Shown: positions 8,333 to 17,224 of the stretch, piece by piece
Numbering within the stretch: position 1 is the first letter of the stretch
How the letters are laid out: every line of letters starts with the position of its first letter
Source of the DNA: CADEDV01 sp964412375
Lineage (GTDB): Bacteria > Bacteroidota > Bacteroidia > Chitinophagales > Chitinophagaceae
Length of the DNA: 64,000 nucleotides
Assembly (NCBI GenBank): GCA_964412375.1
Contig: CAYPOD010000015.1
Span: 1-64,000 of the forward strand
Reading direction: 5' to 3'
Notes under the pieces: model-generated
What the model saw: only the letters and a program-made list of their open reading frames with translations
Databases searched by the model: none
Told to the model about the DNA's origin: nothing
Program-made: the position numbers and the translations under genes

Positions 8333-8361
8333 AACCACCTGCAAACACAGGTGGTTTTTTT
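8333..8361 (+). terminator. Terminator of the M28 peptidase gene
   Basis: AACCACCTG (8333-8341) pairs with CAGGTGGTT (8348-8356), followed by T7. It touches the stop codon of the convergent gene at 8360 and on that strand begins with an A-run, so it may act both ways. Confidence 0.88.
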
Positions 8362-9223
8362 ATTGACTTTGCGCAGATACGACTGTCAGCGGGTTTTCAT
8401 AAATAAACCTGACCATGGAGTTTTTGCCTTCATCAGAACTTAAATAGAGCTGGTATCGTTTATTACCGGCGGTCACCAGCATCAGGGCAGTATTGGGTGG
8501 TATGGTGCCGAGGTTTTCTCCTACCATGATCACTTCCTGCACTGTTTTTTGCAGATCTACTCTCACATAAATAGTGATGGGTTTGGCCGTAAGCATCTTC
8601 CGGGAAACAACCGGCATATTATTTACATATACAGAAATGGTGTCGCCGTCAATCTGGCCGTTATCATAAAAATCCAACCGGATATTGCCGGTATCTACAT
8701 TGATCTGTTTCACCAGTTCATTTTTCCGGCTGGTTAGTGTGGGAGGTAATATGACTTCAGGTTTGAAACTGGATTTGTCATAACGGATAAGCACAATGGT
8801 TCCCTGCGGGCAACTGGAACGGTTATCCATGGTGGTGCCTGTCCATGAACCCCGCAACTGTTCTTCGGTCACCACGTTGCCGCCGCCTTTATGATAAGTA
8901 AGTTTATATTTTTTAATACAGGGTATGCAATCCTGCGGCACTTTAAAGGTCATTACTTTCAGTTCATTGATCGTAATATCCTTTGTCACCGGGTCAAAAT
9001 AACCATCAAATTCTTCTTTCACATAATTGGTCGTATCGGAATAATGATATGACACCCCGGTGATGCGGGTGCCGGCAATCTGCAGTTGCAGTTCAATATT
9101 ATAAACTGGGAAACATCCGCCCGGTTCCATCACCAGTTTACCTTTCCAGATGCCGTTGATGTCCTGCGAAAAGGCCGTTAATGTAAGCAACAAGGATATA
9201 AATAAAAGTGGAAGCCGGTGCAT
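8360..9223 (-). CDS. Exported protein of unknown function, tandem paralogue A
   Basis: 287 residues with signal peptide MHRLPLLFISLLLTLTAFSQ. The N-terminal domain starts DINGIWKGKLVMEPGG and resembles small lipocalin-like beta-barrels that begin with a GxW motif. The C-terminal domain, from about residue 165, has the pattern LVKQINVDTGNIRLDFYDNG, then DGDTISVYVN, then GENLGTIPPNTALMLV. Both domains recur in the same order in the next gene (9284-10402), so the two arose by tandem duplication. The genes are 60 bp apart on one strand. A periplasmic or surface location is inferred from the signal peptide. No function is assigned. Confidence 0.8.
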   Translation of the reverse strand: MHRLPLLFISLLLTLTAFSQDINGIWKGKLVMEPGGCFPVYNIELQLQIAGTRITGVSYHYSDTTNYVKEEFDGYFDPVTKDITINELKVMTFKVPQDCIPCIKKYKLTYHKGGGNVVTEEQLRGSWTGTTMDNRSSCPQGTIVLIRYDKSSFKPEVILPPTLTSRKNELVKQINVDTGNIRLDFYDNGQIDGDTISVYVNNMPVVSRKMLTAKPITIYVRVDLQKTVQEVIMVGENLGTIPPNTALMLVTAGNKRYQLYLSSDEGKNSMVRFIYENPLTVVSAQSQ

Positions 9224-9283
9224 GCAATGAAAATAAATGAAATTGGCCGAAGCCTTTGCTGAAATTACAGAAACGGTCAGAAC

Positions 9284-10402
9284 TTACTTTGGTTTTTGGA
9301 AAATGAACCGAATCACGGCATTTTTTTGTTCTGTAGAAGTGATCTGCACCGTGTGGCGCTGGTTTCCTGCTTCTATCACCATCAGTGAAGTGTTCGGGGG
9401 AATCCGTCCCAGGTTTTCCGCCACCATCACCACTTCATGCTCACTGTTTTCTTCATCCATTTTCAGTTTGAGTGTAATGGGTTTTTCAGTGAGCCTTTTG
9501 TTGGCCAGCACCAGTTTTTTATCTACATAAATTGAGATGGTGTCATCATCTATAATGCCGTTGTCATACAGTTTTACGGTCACATTTTCTTCTGCAACAT
9601 AAATCGTTTTTACCAGTGCATTTTCCCTTGTTTTTAAGACGTTGGGAGTAGGAACCGGAATAACCGTTTCTTTTTTGGGCAATTCCTCCTTAACCACCGG
9701 CGGATCAGGTCGCTTCACTGTTGAATCAATAGCCGATTTTTCCGAAACTGTTGTTTTTGTGTTGCTATTTGTTTTTGGTTTAGTTGTTGCCGGTCTGTTT
9801 GTGACAGCCGGTTTTTTCACAACTGGCGGAGGAGTATTGGTTTTTTCGTTGTCTTTTTTAACAGTGGGAGGAGGCGGAGTTGTCGGAGTATTATTTTTTC
9901 GCAAAAAAGGTTCGAGGTAAAAATCAGATTCTGCTACTCTCCGGAGATAAACCCGGCCACCGCCGCAATCACCCCAATAAGAGGAATCGGTAATCAGCGG
10001 GGTTTCGTTTTTGCCGAGGTAAGTCCCTTCCAGGAACTCTTCGCGGCCCGAGCGGGAATAACTGAGATCATAATTCATGATACAGGTGGTTCCCCCCATC
10101 AAACTTTTTACTTCCACCGTTTTGATCTCCCGGATGCGCAATCGCTTGGAGTTACCCAGGAAATTACCTGTCATCGTAGCCTTACCATAAAACCGGACAT
10201 CCAGGTAGGAATAGGATACCCCCGTGGAAACATAAGAACCTTTGTGATTCAACTGGAATTCGAGACGATATTGCTCCCCGTGACTGGATATAAAATAACC
10301 CTTCCAGATACCGGTAAGATTTTGTGCGAAACTGCTAAGCGAAAGAAGTGGCACCAGGAATAAACCAACCAGGCAATACGTTGTTGTCTGAGATTTTATC
10401 AC
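9284..10402 (-). CDS. Exported protein of unknown function, tandem paralogue B with Pro/Thr/Lys linker
   Basis: 372 residues with an N-terminal signal segment ending near SLSSFAQ. The first domain (NLTGIWKGYFIS...) and last domain (LVKTIYVAEENVTVKLYDNG, DDDTISIYVD, AENLGRIPPNTSLMVI) match paralogue A. Between them, about residues 165-260 are low complexity and rich in Pro, Thr, Lys and Asn (TPPPPTVKK, NTPPPVVKKPAV, TKPKTNSNTKTT). This is a likely disordered spacer that paralogue A lacks. It is probably co-transcribed with paralogue A downstream. A spacer of this kind often lets a domain reach across the periplasm or cell wall, but here that is inference. Confidence 0.8.
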   Translation of the reverse strand: MIKSQTTTYCLVGLFLVPLLSLSSFAQNLTGIWKGYFISSHGEQYRLEFQLNHKGSYVSTGVSYSYLDVRFYGKATMTGNFLGNSKRLRIREIKTVEVKSLMGGTTCIMNYDLSYSRSGREEFLEGTYLGKNETPLITDSSYWGDCGGGRVYLRRVAESDFYLEPFLRKNNTPTTPPPPTVKKDNEKTNTPPPVVKKPAVTNRPATTKPKTNSNTKTTVSEKSAIDSTVKRPDPPVVKEELPKKETVIPVPTPNVLKTRENALVKTIYVAEENVTVKLYDNGIIDDDTISIYVDKKLVLANKRLTEKPITLKLKMDEENSEHEVVMVAENLGRIPPNTSLMVIEAGNQRHTVQITSTEQKNAVIRFIFQKPK

Positions 10403-10522
10403 GGGGTCAAAACTAACGAAACGAATCGTATTGACTGGTGTTGGCGAACAATTGTTTAGTAATTTTAAAACTTCAGTAACAACTCAACTGCCCAAACCTG
10501 CCAAATGCTGCATTCCGGACGG

Positions 10523-11224
10523 ATGATACGGGTGTTTTTGATTATAGTTTTTCTTTACGGGCCACTGCGCAGCCCGGGTCAATACAATGAAAAAACAGCC
10601 GCCATATTGCTGAAACTCGATAGTTTGCGAAATGCGAATTCTGTTTCCCGGTATTTCGCAGCCATCTATTTTGAAGCTACTGACAATGCCCTGTCCTTTT
10701 TCAGCAAAATGGATCAGCGGATACAGGAATTGACGGAAAGATGTGAAGCCAGGTTCGCCTCTTTTTTTTTCCTTGCTGATGATGCTTATCGCAACAACAG
10801 GAAAGTGCCGGCAGAATGGGAGGCATATTATGAAGACAGCACAGCGCCTTCACTTCGCTATATCCTTTTTGGCATAAATGCACATATCAATGGCGATCTG
10901 TGGAGGTCAATCGTTACGGAGTTTTCTGCTGCTGAAATAGCCGAATTCAAACATTCCTACATGAAGTTCAACAGGGAATTGAGCAGGTATTACAAGAAAC
11001 TCTATGAGTCTGCATACGACAGCAGCCGCAAGATCAGAACGATTCATCATGCCAGTTTTGGATTGAGCAAGTCCTATGGGAAACTGTTATTGTATCGCTG
11101 GCGAAAAAAACAAATCCGGTTGGCCGGGCTTTATTATTCCGACCGGGCTCTTTTTGAAAGAAAGCTCAAAAAATCAAGACAAAAAATGAGCAGGCTCAAC
11201 AACCTTATCCGCCGGAATATTTAG
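10523..11224 (+). CDS. DUF5995-like protein
   Basis: 233 residues starting at ATG 10523, which opens with the hydrophobic segment MIRVFLIIVFLYGPL; an ATG 18 bases upstream is also possible. The sequence has SRYFAAIYFEAT, then FGINAHINGDL near the middle, matching the pattern of the uncharacterised DUF5995 family. The C-terminal third is very basic and rich in Lys and Arg. The function is unknown. It reads toward thrS with about 80 bp between the stop and the thrS start. Confidence 0.7.
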   Translation: MIRVFLIIVFLYGPLRSPGQYNEKTAAILLKLDSLRNANSVSRYFAAIYFEATDNALSFFSKMDQRIQELTERCEARFASFFFLADDAYRNNRKVPAEWEAYYEDSTAPSLRYILFGINAHINGDLWRSIVTEFSAAEIAEFKHSYMKFNRELSRYYKKLYESAYDSSRKIRTIHHASFGLSKSYGKLLLYRWRKKQIRLAGLYYSDRALFERKLKKSRQKMSRLNNLIRRNI

Positions 11225-11268
11225 AACCGGCTCATTTGTTATTCCTTCAGAATCAGGCAGGAGTTTGC

Positions 11269-11276
11269 TACATTTG
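11269..11276 (+). promoter_or_regulatory. -7 element of the thrS promoter
   Basis: TACATTTG matches the Bacteroidota TAnnTTTG -7 consensus and lies 28 bp before the thrS ATG. A well-spaced -33 TTG is not evident. Confidence 0.5.
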
Positions 11277-11304
11277 CACCTCATTAAAAAACCGGAATCC
11301 AGGG

Positions 11305-13239
11305 ATGATAAATATTACTTTACCGGATGGCGCTGTCAGGCAGTATGAAAAAGGAAGCACTGCGTTGGACATCGCCAAATCCATTTCTGAAGGACTGGCC
11401 AAAAAAGTACTGGTGGCAAATGTGAACGGGCAGGTGTGGGATGCCACCCGGCCGATTAATGAAGATGCATCATTGAAACTGCTTACCTGGAATGATACCG
11501 ATGGCAAAAACACTTTTTGGCATTCTTCTGCTCACCTGATGGCAGAAGCAGTAGAATCAATGTTTCCCGGTGTGAAATTTTGGGTGGGACCGCCGGTGGA
11601 GAACGGATTTTACTATGACATGGACCTGGGTGATAAAAAGATCACTGAAGATGACCTGGCAGTACTGGAAAAAAAGATGAACGAACTGGCAAAACAAAAC
11701 AATGTATTTGCCAGGAAAGAAATACCAAAAGCAGAAGCGATAAGTTATTTCACAGAGAAAGGCGATGAATATAAACTCGACCTGCTCAGCAACCTGAATG
11801 ACGGCGAGATCACTTTCTACTCACAGGGCAACTTCACCGATCTGTGCCGCGGGCCGCATATTCCCAACACTTCTTTCATCAAAGCAATAAAGCTGACCAA
11901 TATTGCCGGGGCTTATTGGAAAGGAGATGAGAAAAATAAAATGCTCACCCGTTTGTATGGCGTCACTTTCCCTTCGCAGAAAGAGCTGGATGAATACCTG
12001 GCCCTGTTAGAAGAGGCTAAAAAAAGGGATCATCGGAAATTGGGTAAAGAGTTAAGCATCTACACCATGGATGATGATGTAGGACAGGGGTTAATAATGT
12101 GGATGCCTAATGGCACGGTGATCATTGAAGAACTGGAAAAGCTGGCCAAAGAAACCGAACTGGAAGCCGGGTATAAAAGAGTGGTAACACCACATATTGC
12201 TAAAGAAAGCATGTACCTCACCAGCGGCCACCTGCCTTATTATGCTGACAGCATGTATCCGCCGATGGAAATGGACGGGGAAAAGTATTACCTGAGATCC
12301 ATGAACTGCCCGCATCACCATAAAATATTTGCGGCAGAACCCAAAAGCTATCGTGACCTTCCTTATCGTATTGCCGAATATGGGACTGTCTATCGTTATG
12401 AGCAAAGCGGTGAACTGTTCGGGCTGATGCGGGTCCGCTGCCTGCACATGAATGATGCCCATATTTACTGCACCCGTGAACAATTCAATGATGAATTCCG
12501 GGCAGTGAATGAGATGTACCTGAAATATTTTAAAATATTTGGTATTGAAAGATATGTGATGCGGCTGTCGCTGCATTCTCCAGAGAAACTTGGTGTGAAG
12601 TATGTGAACGAACCCGAACTGTGGAAGGAAACTGAAACGATGGTGCGGAACGTTCTCGTCGAATCCGGGATTCCATTTGTGGAAGTGCAGGATGAAGCGG
12701 CATTTTACGGACCCAAGATTGATGTGCAGATATTCAGTGCCATCGGCCGAGAGTTCACCCTGGCCACCAACCAGGTAGATTTTTCGCAGGGCCGGAGTTT
12801 CAAGCTGCAATACACCGGGCAGGACAATAAGGCTGAAACACCGTTGATCATTCACCGGGCGCCGCTGGGCACCCATGAACGTTTCATCGGCTTTTTGCTG
12901 GAGCAATATGCCGGTAAATTCCCCACCTGGCTGGCCCCGGTGCAGGTGAAAGTGCTGCCCATCAGCGATAAGTTCATGGATTATGCAAAGACTGTAGCGG
13001 GTAAACTGAAAAAAGCAGATATTCGTGCAGAAGTGGATGACAGGAATGAAAAGATCGGTAAAAAGATCCGTGACACAGAGCTATTGAAAGTGCCCTATAT
13101 GCTGGTGATCGGCGAGAAGGAAATGAATGAAAATAAAGTGGCGGTGCGCAGACAGGGCAAAGGCGATCTTGGTGTGAAGGTAGTGGAAGAATTTATAAGC
13201 GAGATAGCTGCTGAAATCAGGGAAAGAAGAGCAGATTAA
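11305..13239 (+). CDS. thrS: Threonyl-tRNA synthetase
   Basis: 644 residues from ATG 11305. The upstream in-frame codons would run through the promoter and are rejected. Order of domains: TGS (MINITLPDGAVRQYEKGS), editing domain with the HxxxH-type motif FWHSSAHLMAEAV, class II catalytic core with zinc-binding Cys in MNCPHHH and the arginine motif 2 region (GTVYRYEQSGELFGLMRVRC), and a C-terminal anticodon-binding domain (VKVLPISDKFMDYA). The length is typical of the family. It charges tRNA-Thr in the cytoplasm. It is followed after 94 bp by infC, the usual partner gene. Confidence 0.97.
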   Translation: MINITLPDGAVRQYEKGSTALDIAKSISEGLAKKVLVANVNGQVWDATRPINEDASLKLLTWNDTDGKNTFWHSSAHLMAEAVESMFPGVKFWVGPPVENGFYYDMDLGDKKITEDDLAVLEKKMNELAKQNNVFARKEIPKAEAISYFTEKGDEYKLDLLSNLNDGEITFYSQGNFTDLCRGPHIPNTSFIKAIKLTNIAGAYWKGDEKNKMLTRLYGVTFPSQKELDEYLALLEEAKKRDHRKLGKELSIYTMDDDVGQGLIMWMPNGTVIIEELEKLAKETELEAGYKRVVTPHIAKESMYLTSGHLPYYADSMYPPMEMDGEKYYLRSMNCPHHHKIFAAEPKSYRDLPYRIAEYGTVYRYEQSGELFGLMRVRCLHMNDAHIYCTREQFNDEFRAVNEMYLKYFKIFGIERYVMRLSLHSPEKLGVKYVNEPELWKETETMVRNVLVESGIPFVEVQDEAAFYGPKIDVQIFSAIGREFTLATNQVDFSQGRSFKLQYTGQDNKAETPLIIHRAPLGTHERFIGFLLEQYAGKFPTWLAPVQVKVLPISDKFMDYAKTVAGKLKKADIRAEVDDRNEKIGKKIRDTELLKVPYMLVIGEKEMNENKVAVRRQGKGDLGVKVVEEFISEIAAEIRERRAD

Positions 13240-13333
13240 AAATATTTACATCAGATGCTCCGAACCTGTAAGGAGCAATAACAATTAAAACAAAATGCCT
13301 TCCTGCAGGGGGCGGGCTAACTAAAAAAAGTAA

Positions 13334-13972
13334 ATGGCAGTACCACAAAAACCCGGAGGCGGGTTCAACAGGCCACCAGGCCAGGGCGGAGGTTTCAGAC
13401 CCGGCGGTGGCGGATTCAACAAAGGCGGATTCAGGGGCAGGTTTGCTCCCCGTAAAGAAGCAGAGCATCGTATCAATCATTTCATTCGTGTTCCACAGGT
13501 AAGGTTGGTTGGTGACAATGTCGAAGTGGGTATCTACGACACCCAGGTGGCGTTGAAAATGGCACAGGACCAGGGGCTTGACCTGGTGGAAATATCTCCA
13601 ACCGTTGATCCGCCTGTTTGTAAGATCATTGACTACAACAAATTCCTATACGATAAGAAGAAGAAAGAAAAGGAGATGAAGGCGAAGAGCAAGGTCTCCG
13701 AGGTGAAAGAGATACGGTTCACTCCCAATACCGATGATCATGATTTTGACTTCAAGGCAAAACATGCCATCGAGTTTTTGAAAGATGGAAATAAAGTGAA
13801 AGCCTATGTACAATTCAAAGGCAGGGCCATTCAGTTCCAGGACAGGGGGCAACTTTTGTTACTGAAATTTGCTGAACGGCTCGCCGAGGTAGGCGTATTG
13901 GAAAACATGCCAAAGATGGAAGGCCGCAGGATGCTGGCCATGTTTGCACCAAAAGGAAAGAAAAAATCATAA
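13334..13972 (+). CDS. infC: Translation initiation factor IF-3 with glycine-rich N-terminal extension
   Basis: 212 residues. IF-3 proper begins near residue 44 (HRINHFIRVPQVRLVGDNVE) with the N-domain, the lysine-rich linker YDKKKKEKEMKAKSK and the C-domain (EIRFTPNTDDHDFDFK, VKAYVQFKGR). It binds the 30S subunit and checks initiator tRNA and start codon. The first 40 or so residues (GGGFNRPPGQGGGFRPGGGG and so on) are a Gly/Pro/Arg-rich tail not needed for the fold. The ATG start at 13334 is the only sensible one upstream of the core. A 9-codon ORF at 13304-13333 precedes it and looks accidental. It is probably transcribed with thrS. Confidence 0.96.
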   Translation: MAVPQKPGGGFNRPPGQGGGFRPGGGGFNKGGFRGRFAPRKEAEHRINHFIRVPQVRLVGDNVEVGIYDTQVALKMAQDQGLDLVEISPTVDPPVCKIIDYNKFLYDKKKKEKEMKAKSKVSEVKEIRFTPNTDDHDFDFKAKHAIEFLKDGNKVKAYVQFKGRAIQFQDRGQLLLLKFAERLAEVGVLENMPKMEGRRMLAMFAPKGKKKS

Positions 13973-13994
13973 GCACTTTTTGCTAATAATGTGA

Positions 13995-14025
13995 AAACCG
14001 TCTTGTAGCAAGGGCGGTTTTTTTG
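13995..14025 (+). terminator. Terminator after infC
   Basis: AAACCGTCTTG, loop TAG, then CAAGGGCGGTTT with one bulged position, and T7. It separates infC from the genes that follow, including the distant rpmI-rplT. Confidence 0.8.
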
Positions 14026-14038
14026 TTAGATTTATTTT

Positions 14039-14389
14039 ATGAACACTGAATGGTTGCGCCAGTACTGTCTTTCTCTGCCTGCTGTTACAGAAGATGTGAA
14101 ATGGGATAATGATCTCTGTTTTTTAGTAGGTGGAAAAATGTTTTGCGTCACTTCACTCGACCCGCCACTAAAAGTTTCCTTCAAGGTCCGTGACGAAGAT
14201 TTTGAAGAACTTTCTTCCAGGCAATATTTTATTCCGGCTCCTTATATGGCCCGGGCCAAATGGGTGCAGGTGACCCGGCCGTCGGTGCTTTCACGAAATG
14301 AATGGGAAGACTGCCTGCTTACGAGTTATGAACTGGTGAAAGACAGGCTTACAATTAGGGAAAGAAAACGTTTGGGTATAGATAAATGA
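14039..14389 (+). CDS. MmcQ/YjbR family DNA-binding-like protein
   Basis: 116 residues, the usual size of the family. Characteristic pieces are LPAVTEDVKWDNDLCFLVGGKMFC near the N-terminus, PPLKVSFKVRDEDFEEL in the middle, and the C-terminal helix that begins LTSYELVKDRL. The fold resembles the CyaY/YjbR DNA-binding domain; the physiological role is not established for the family. It lies just after the infC terminator and is read on its own. Confidence 0.88.
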   Translation: MNTEWLRQYCLSLPAVTEDVKWDNDLCFLVGGKMFCVTSLDPPLKVSFKVRDEDFEELSSRQYFIPAPYMARAKWVQVTRPSVLSRNEWEDCLLTSYELVKDRLTIRERKRLGIDK

Positions 14390-14512
14390 AAATTGTCAAC
14401 TGTTTCATCAGCTTTTTGGTGCCGTTGGTACAATTTCTTTAACAGCTTAATGTTGAACCATTGCTTTCCGTATCTTCAGCCGCTATTATTTTTCACTAAA
14501 CAATAAACTTTT

Positions 14513-17059
14513 ATGAGATCACTGTTCACACGATGGGGACTGACTGCAATAGTTTTGCTGATTGGCACAACCGTATTGGCGCAGGTTCCTGCCCGTCCTG
14601 ATACTTCAAGAGGGCCCGGCGCCCCGGCTTCCCGTCCTGCAAACGGACCAAGACCTTACAAAGATGTAATTACTGCAAAAGCTGTTACTGATAATGGCTT
14701 GTTCAATGTCCACAAAGTAGATGACCGCTATTTTTTTGAAATTCCTGATGATATGCTGGAAAGAGAGATTCTGGTTGTTGGCAGACTTTCCAAAGCACCA
14801 GCCGGCGTAGGCAGTTATGCAGGCGACGCTATTAACCAAAAGACCATCCGTTTTGAAAAAGGGCCAAAGGATAAAATATTCCTTCGACTGATGTCTTTTG
14901 TAGAAAAAGGACGTGACAGCACAGAAGGTATGTACAGGAATGTAATGAACAGCAACCTGCAGGCTATTGCTGCTGCTTTTGATATTAAAGCATATGGTAA
15001 AGATTCAACAAGCAGCGTGGTGGATGTAACAGATTTTTTGAATGGTGATAACGACATTTTCTTTTTCTCTGCCAATGCAAAAAGAGGTTTTGGGTTAACA
15101 GGAAATCCGCAAGCGGATAAATCTTATATCGTTTCTGCAAAATCTTTCCCCTCTAATATTGAGTTGAAGACAGTAAAAACATACACGAGGACTCCACCAG
15201 CAACTGCAACCCCCGGAGGCGGTGGCGGGTTTGGTGGCGGGGCTGCAAGTGGTCAGCCTGTGACATTTGAACTGAACACTTCGTTGGTAGTGTTACCCAA
15301 AGTGCCGATGCAGCCGAGGTATTTTGATGACAGGGTGGGATATTTCACCACACAAACTATAACTGACTATGATCTGAACCCGCAAGGAGTTGACCGTTAT
15401 CGTTTCATTGCCCGTTATCGCCTGGAGCCAAAAGATGAGGATATTGAAAAATACAAAAGAGGTGAACTGGTAGAGCCCAAAAAGCAGATCGTATATTATA
15501 TTGATCCTACCACTCCCAAAAAATGGATACCTTACCTGATTGCCGGGGTGAATGACTGGCAGGTGGCTTTTGAAAAAGCCGGCTTCAAAAATGCGATCGT
15601 TGGAAAAGTGGCTCCTACCTATGAAGAAGACAGCACTTTCAGCCTTGAAGATGCCCGCCATAGTGCCATTGTTTACAAAGCTTCAGATATCCCCAATGCC
15701 AGTGGCCCGAATATTCATGACCCCCGCAGCGGTGAGATCATAGAAAGCCATGTGAACTGGTATCACAATGTGATGAGCCTGCTCCGCAACTGGTATATGG
15801 TGCAAACGGCGGCTGTTGATCCTGCGGCACGCAAAATGGAATTTGATGATAAACTGATGGGAGAACTGATCCGCTTCGTAAGCAGTCACGAGATCGGCCA
15901 CACATTGGGACTTCGTCACAATTTTGGATCATCATCCACTGTGCCCGTCGAAAATCTGCGTAACAAAGCCTGGGTAGAAGCCAATGGACATACACCATCC
16001 ATTATGGACTATGCCCGTTTCAATTATGTGGCGCAGCCGGAAGATAATATTTCGCAGATCGGGTTATTTCCCCGCATAGGTGATTATGACAAATGGGCTA
16101 TCGAGTGGGGTTACCGCTGGTTTCCAGAAGCAAAATCAGCCGACGATGAAGTTTCTATTATTAACAAATGGACCATCCAAAACCTCGAAGGCAATAAGCG
16201 TCTTTGGTGGGGTGATGGCGAAGGTAACAGGGGCGATCCCCGCAGCCAGACAGAAGACCTGAGTGATAATGCGATGAAAGCAAGTTCGTATGGTATTAAA
16301 AACCTGCAACGCATTATTGTGAAGTTGCCCGAATGGACAAAACAGCCGAATAAGGATTTTACGAACCTTAGCGAAATGTATTCCCAGGTGACCACCCAGT
16401 TTGGCAGGTATATAGGTCATGTAGCAGGCAACGTCGGCGGCATTCAACGTACACCGAAAAGGGTAGAACAAAACGGCCCTGTGTATGAATTCACCCCCAA
16501 AGCAACACAAAAAGAAGCTGTTTCATGGATACAATCCAATGTGTTTACAACACCAACATGGGTTATCCAGAAAAACATCACTTCACTGACCAACATCACA
16601 CCGTTAACAGTTATCGGCAGTCTGCAGGAGAGAGCCCTGGGTTCTTTGGTTAGCGCAAATACGATCAATAACCTGATCCGTTTTGAATCAGAGGAAACGG
16701 CCAATGCTTACACGGCTACAGAACTGCTGAATGATGTTCGCCGCGGCGTATTTACAGAACTAGCCGGACGCAGACCAATTGATGTGTTTCGCCGCCAGTT
16801 GCAAAAATCATTGGTGGAAAGATTGATTGGTTTAGCCAATCCTGCTCCTCCGCAAACAGCTAGTCTTGGCGGTGGCATTACAATTAGTATAAGTTCTGGC
16901 TTTTCCAGGACCAGCGATGGCACTTCAATTGTGAAAGCGCAGTTGAAAACCATAGCTGCTGAGATAAGGGCAGCGCTGACTGGTTATACTGATGCAGCTT
17001 CCAAAAATCACTTACAGGATCTGCAGGACAGGATTACAAAAGCCCTGGACCCTAAATAA
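14513..17059 (+). CDS. Large secreted zinc-dependent metalloprotease (DUF5117/DUF4953 type)
   Basis: 848 residues with a signal peptide ending at TTVLAQ. The zinc site is HEIGHTLGLRH at residues 459-469, the extended HExxHxxGxxH metzincin-like motif. The N-terminal half (ITAKAVTDNGLFNVHKVDDR, then FEIPDDMLEREILVVGRLSK) matches the DUF5118/DUF5117 architecture, and the region after the zinc motif matches DUF4953. A glycine-rich insert (GGGGGFGGGAASGQ) lies near residue 240. It probably degrades proteins outside the inner membrane. It stands alone with a terminator behind it and, with the MmcQ gene, separates infC from rpmI. Confidence 0.9.
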   Translation: MRSLFTRWGLTAIVLLIGTTVLAQVPARPDTSRGPGAPASRPANGPRPYKDVITAKAVTDNGLFNVHKVDDRYFFEIPDDMLEREILVVGRLSKAPAGVGSYAGDAINQKTIRFEKGPKDKIFLRLMSFVEKGRDSTEGMYRNVMNSNLQAIAAAFDIKAYGKDSTSSVVDVTDFLNGDNDIFFFSANAKRGFGLTGNPQADKSYIVSAKSFPSNIELKTVKTYTRTPPATATPGGGGGFGGGAASGQPVTFELNTSLVVLPKVPMQPRYFDDRVGYFTTQTITDYDLNPQGVDRYRFIARYRLEPKDEDIEKYKRGELVEPKKQIVYYIDPTTPKKWIPYLIAGVNDWQVAFEKAGFKNAIVGKVAPTYEEDSTFSLEDARHSAIVYKASDIPNASGPNIHDPRSGEIIESHVNWYHNVMSLLRNWYMVQTAAVDPAARKMEFDDKLMGELIRFVSSHEIGHTLGLRHNFGSSSTVPVENLRNKAWVEANGHTPSIMDYARFNYVAQPEDNISQIGLFPRIGDYDKWAIEWGYRWFPEAKSADDEVSIINKWTIQNLEGNKRLWWGDGEGNRGDPRSQTEDLSDNAMKASSYGIKNLQRIIVKLPEWTKQPNKDFTNLSEMYSQVTTQFGRYIGHVAGNVGGIQRTPKRVEQNGPVYEFTPKATQKEAVSWIQSNVFTTPTWVIQKNITSLTNITPLTVIGSLQERALGSLVSANTINNLIRFESEETANAYTATELLNDVRRGVFTELAGRRPIDVFRRQLQKSLVERLIGLANPAPPQTASLGGGITISISSGFSRTSDGTSIVKAQLKTIAAEIRAALTGYTDAASKNHLQDLQDRITKALDPK

Positions 17060-17080
17060 GAATTTTATTGATAACTATAG

Positions 17081-17109
17081 AACAGGGGTTGCCACCGGCA
17101 ACCCCTGTT
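17081..17109 (+). terminator. Strong hairpin after the metalloprotease gene
   Basis: AACAGGGGTTGCC (17081-17093), loop ACC, then GGCAACCCCTGTT (17097-17109): a perfect 13-bp stem. Only a weak T-run (GCTTTAT) follows. Confidence 0.75.
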
Positions 17110-17186
17110 GCTTTATAAATAATTGAAAAACAAGCAAACGCTTAGATTTGCCCTGGAACAAGGCCAAACAAATTTCTTCTTCAGCC

Positions 17187-17218
17187 TTTTGCCGCTTCGC
17201 TTCCCTGACGTATCTTTG
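17187..17218 (+). promoter_or_regulatory. Promoter of rpmI-rplT
   Basis: TTTTG (17187-17191), a 19-bp spacer, then TATCTTTG (17211-17218). Both boxes and the spacing fit the Bacteroidota -33 TTTG and -7 TAnnTTTG promoter. Transcription would start near 17225. Confidence 0.6.
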
Positions 17219-17224
17219 CCGCCC

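Noticed and set aside
13304..13333. Nine-codon ORF before infC, possible attenuator peptide
   Set aside because: No run of regulatory codons and no paired antiterminator structure could be seen.
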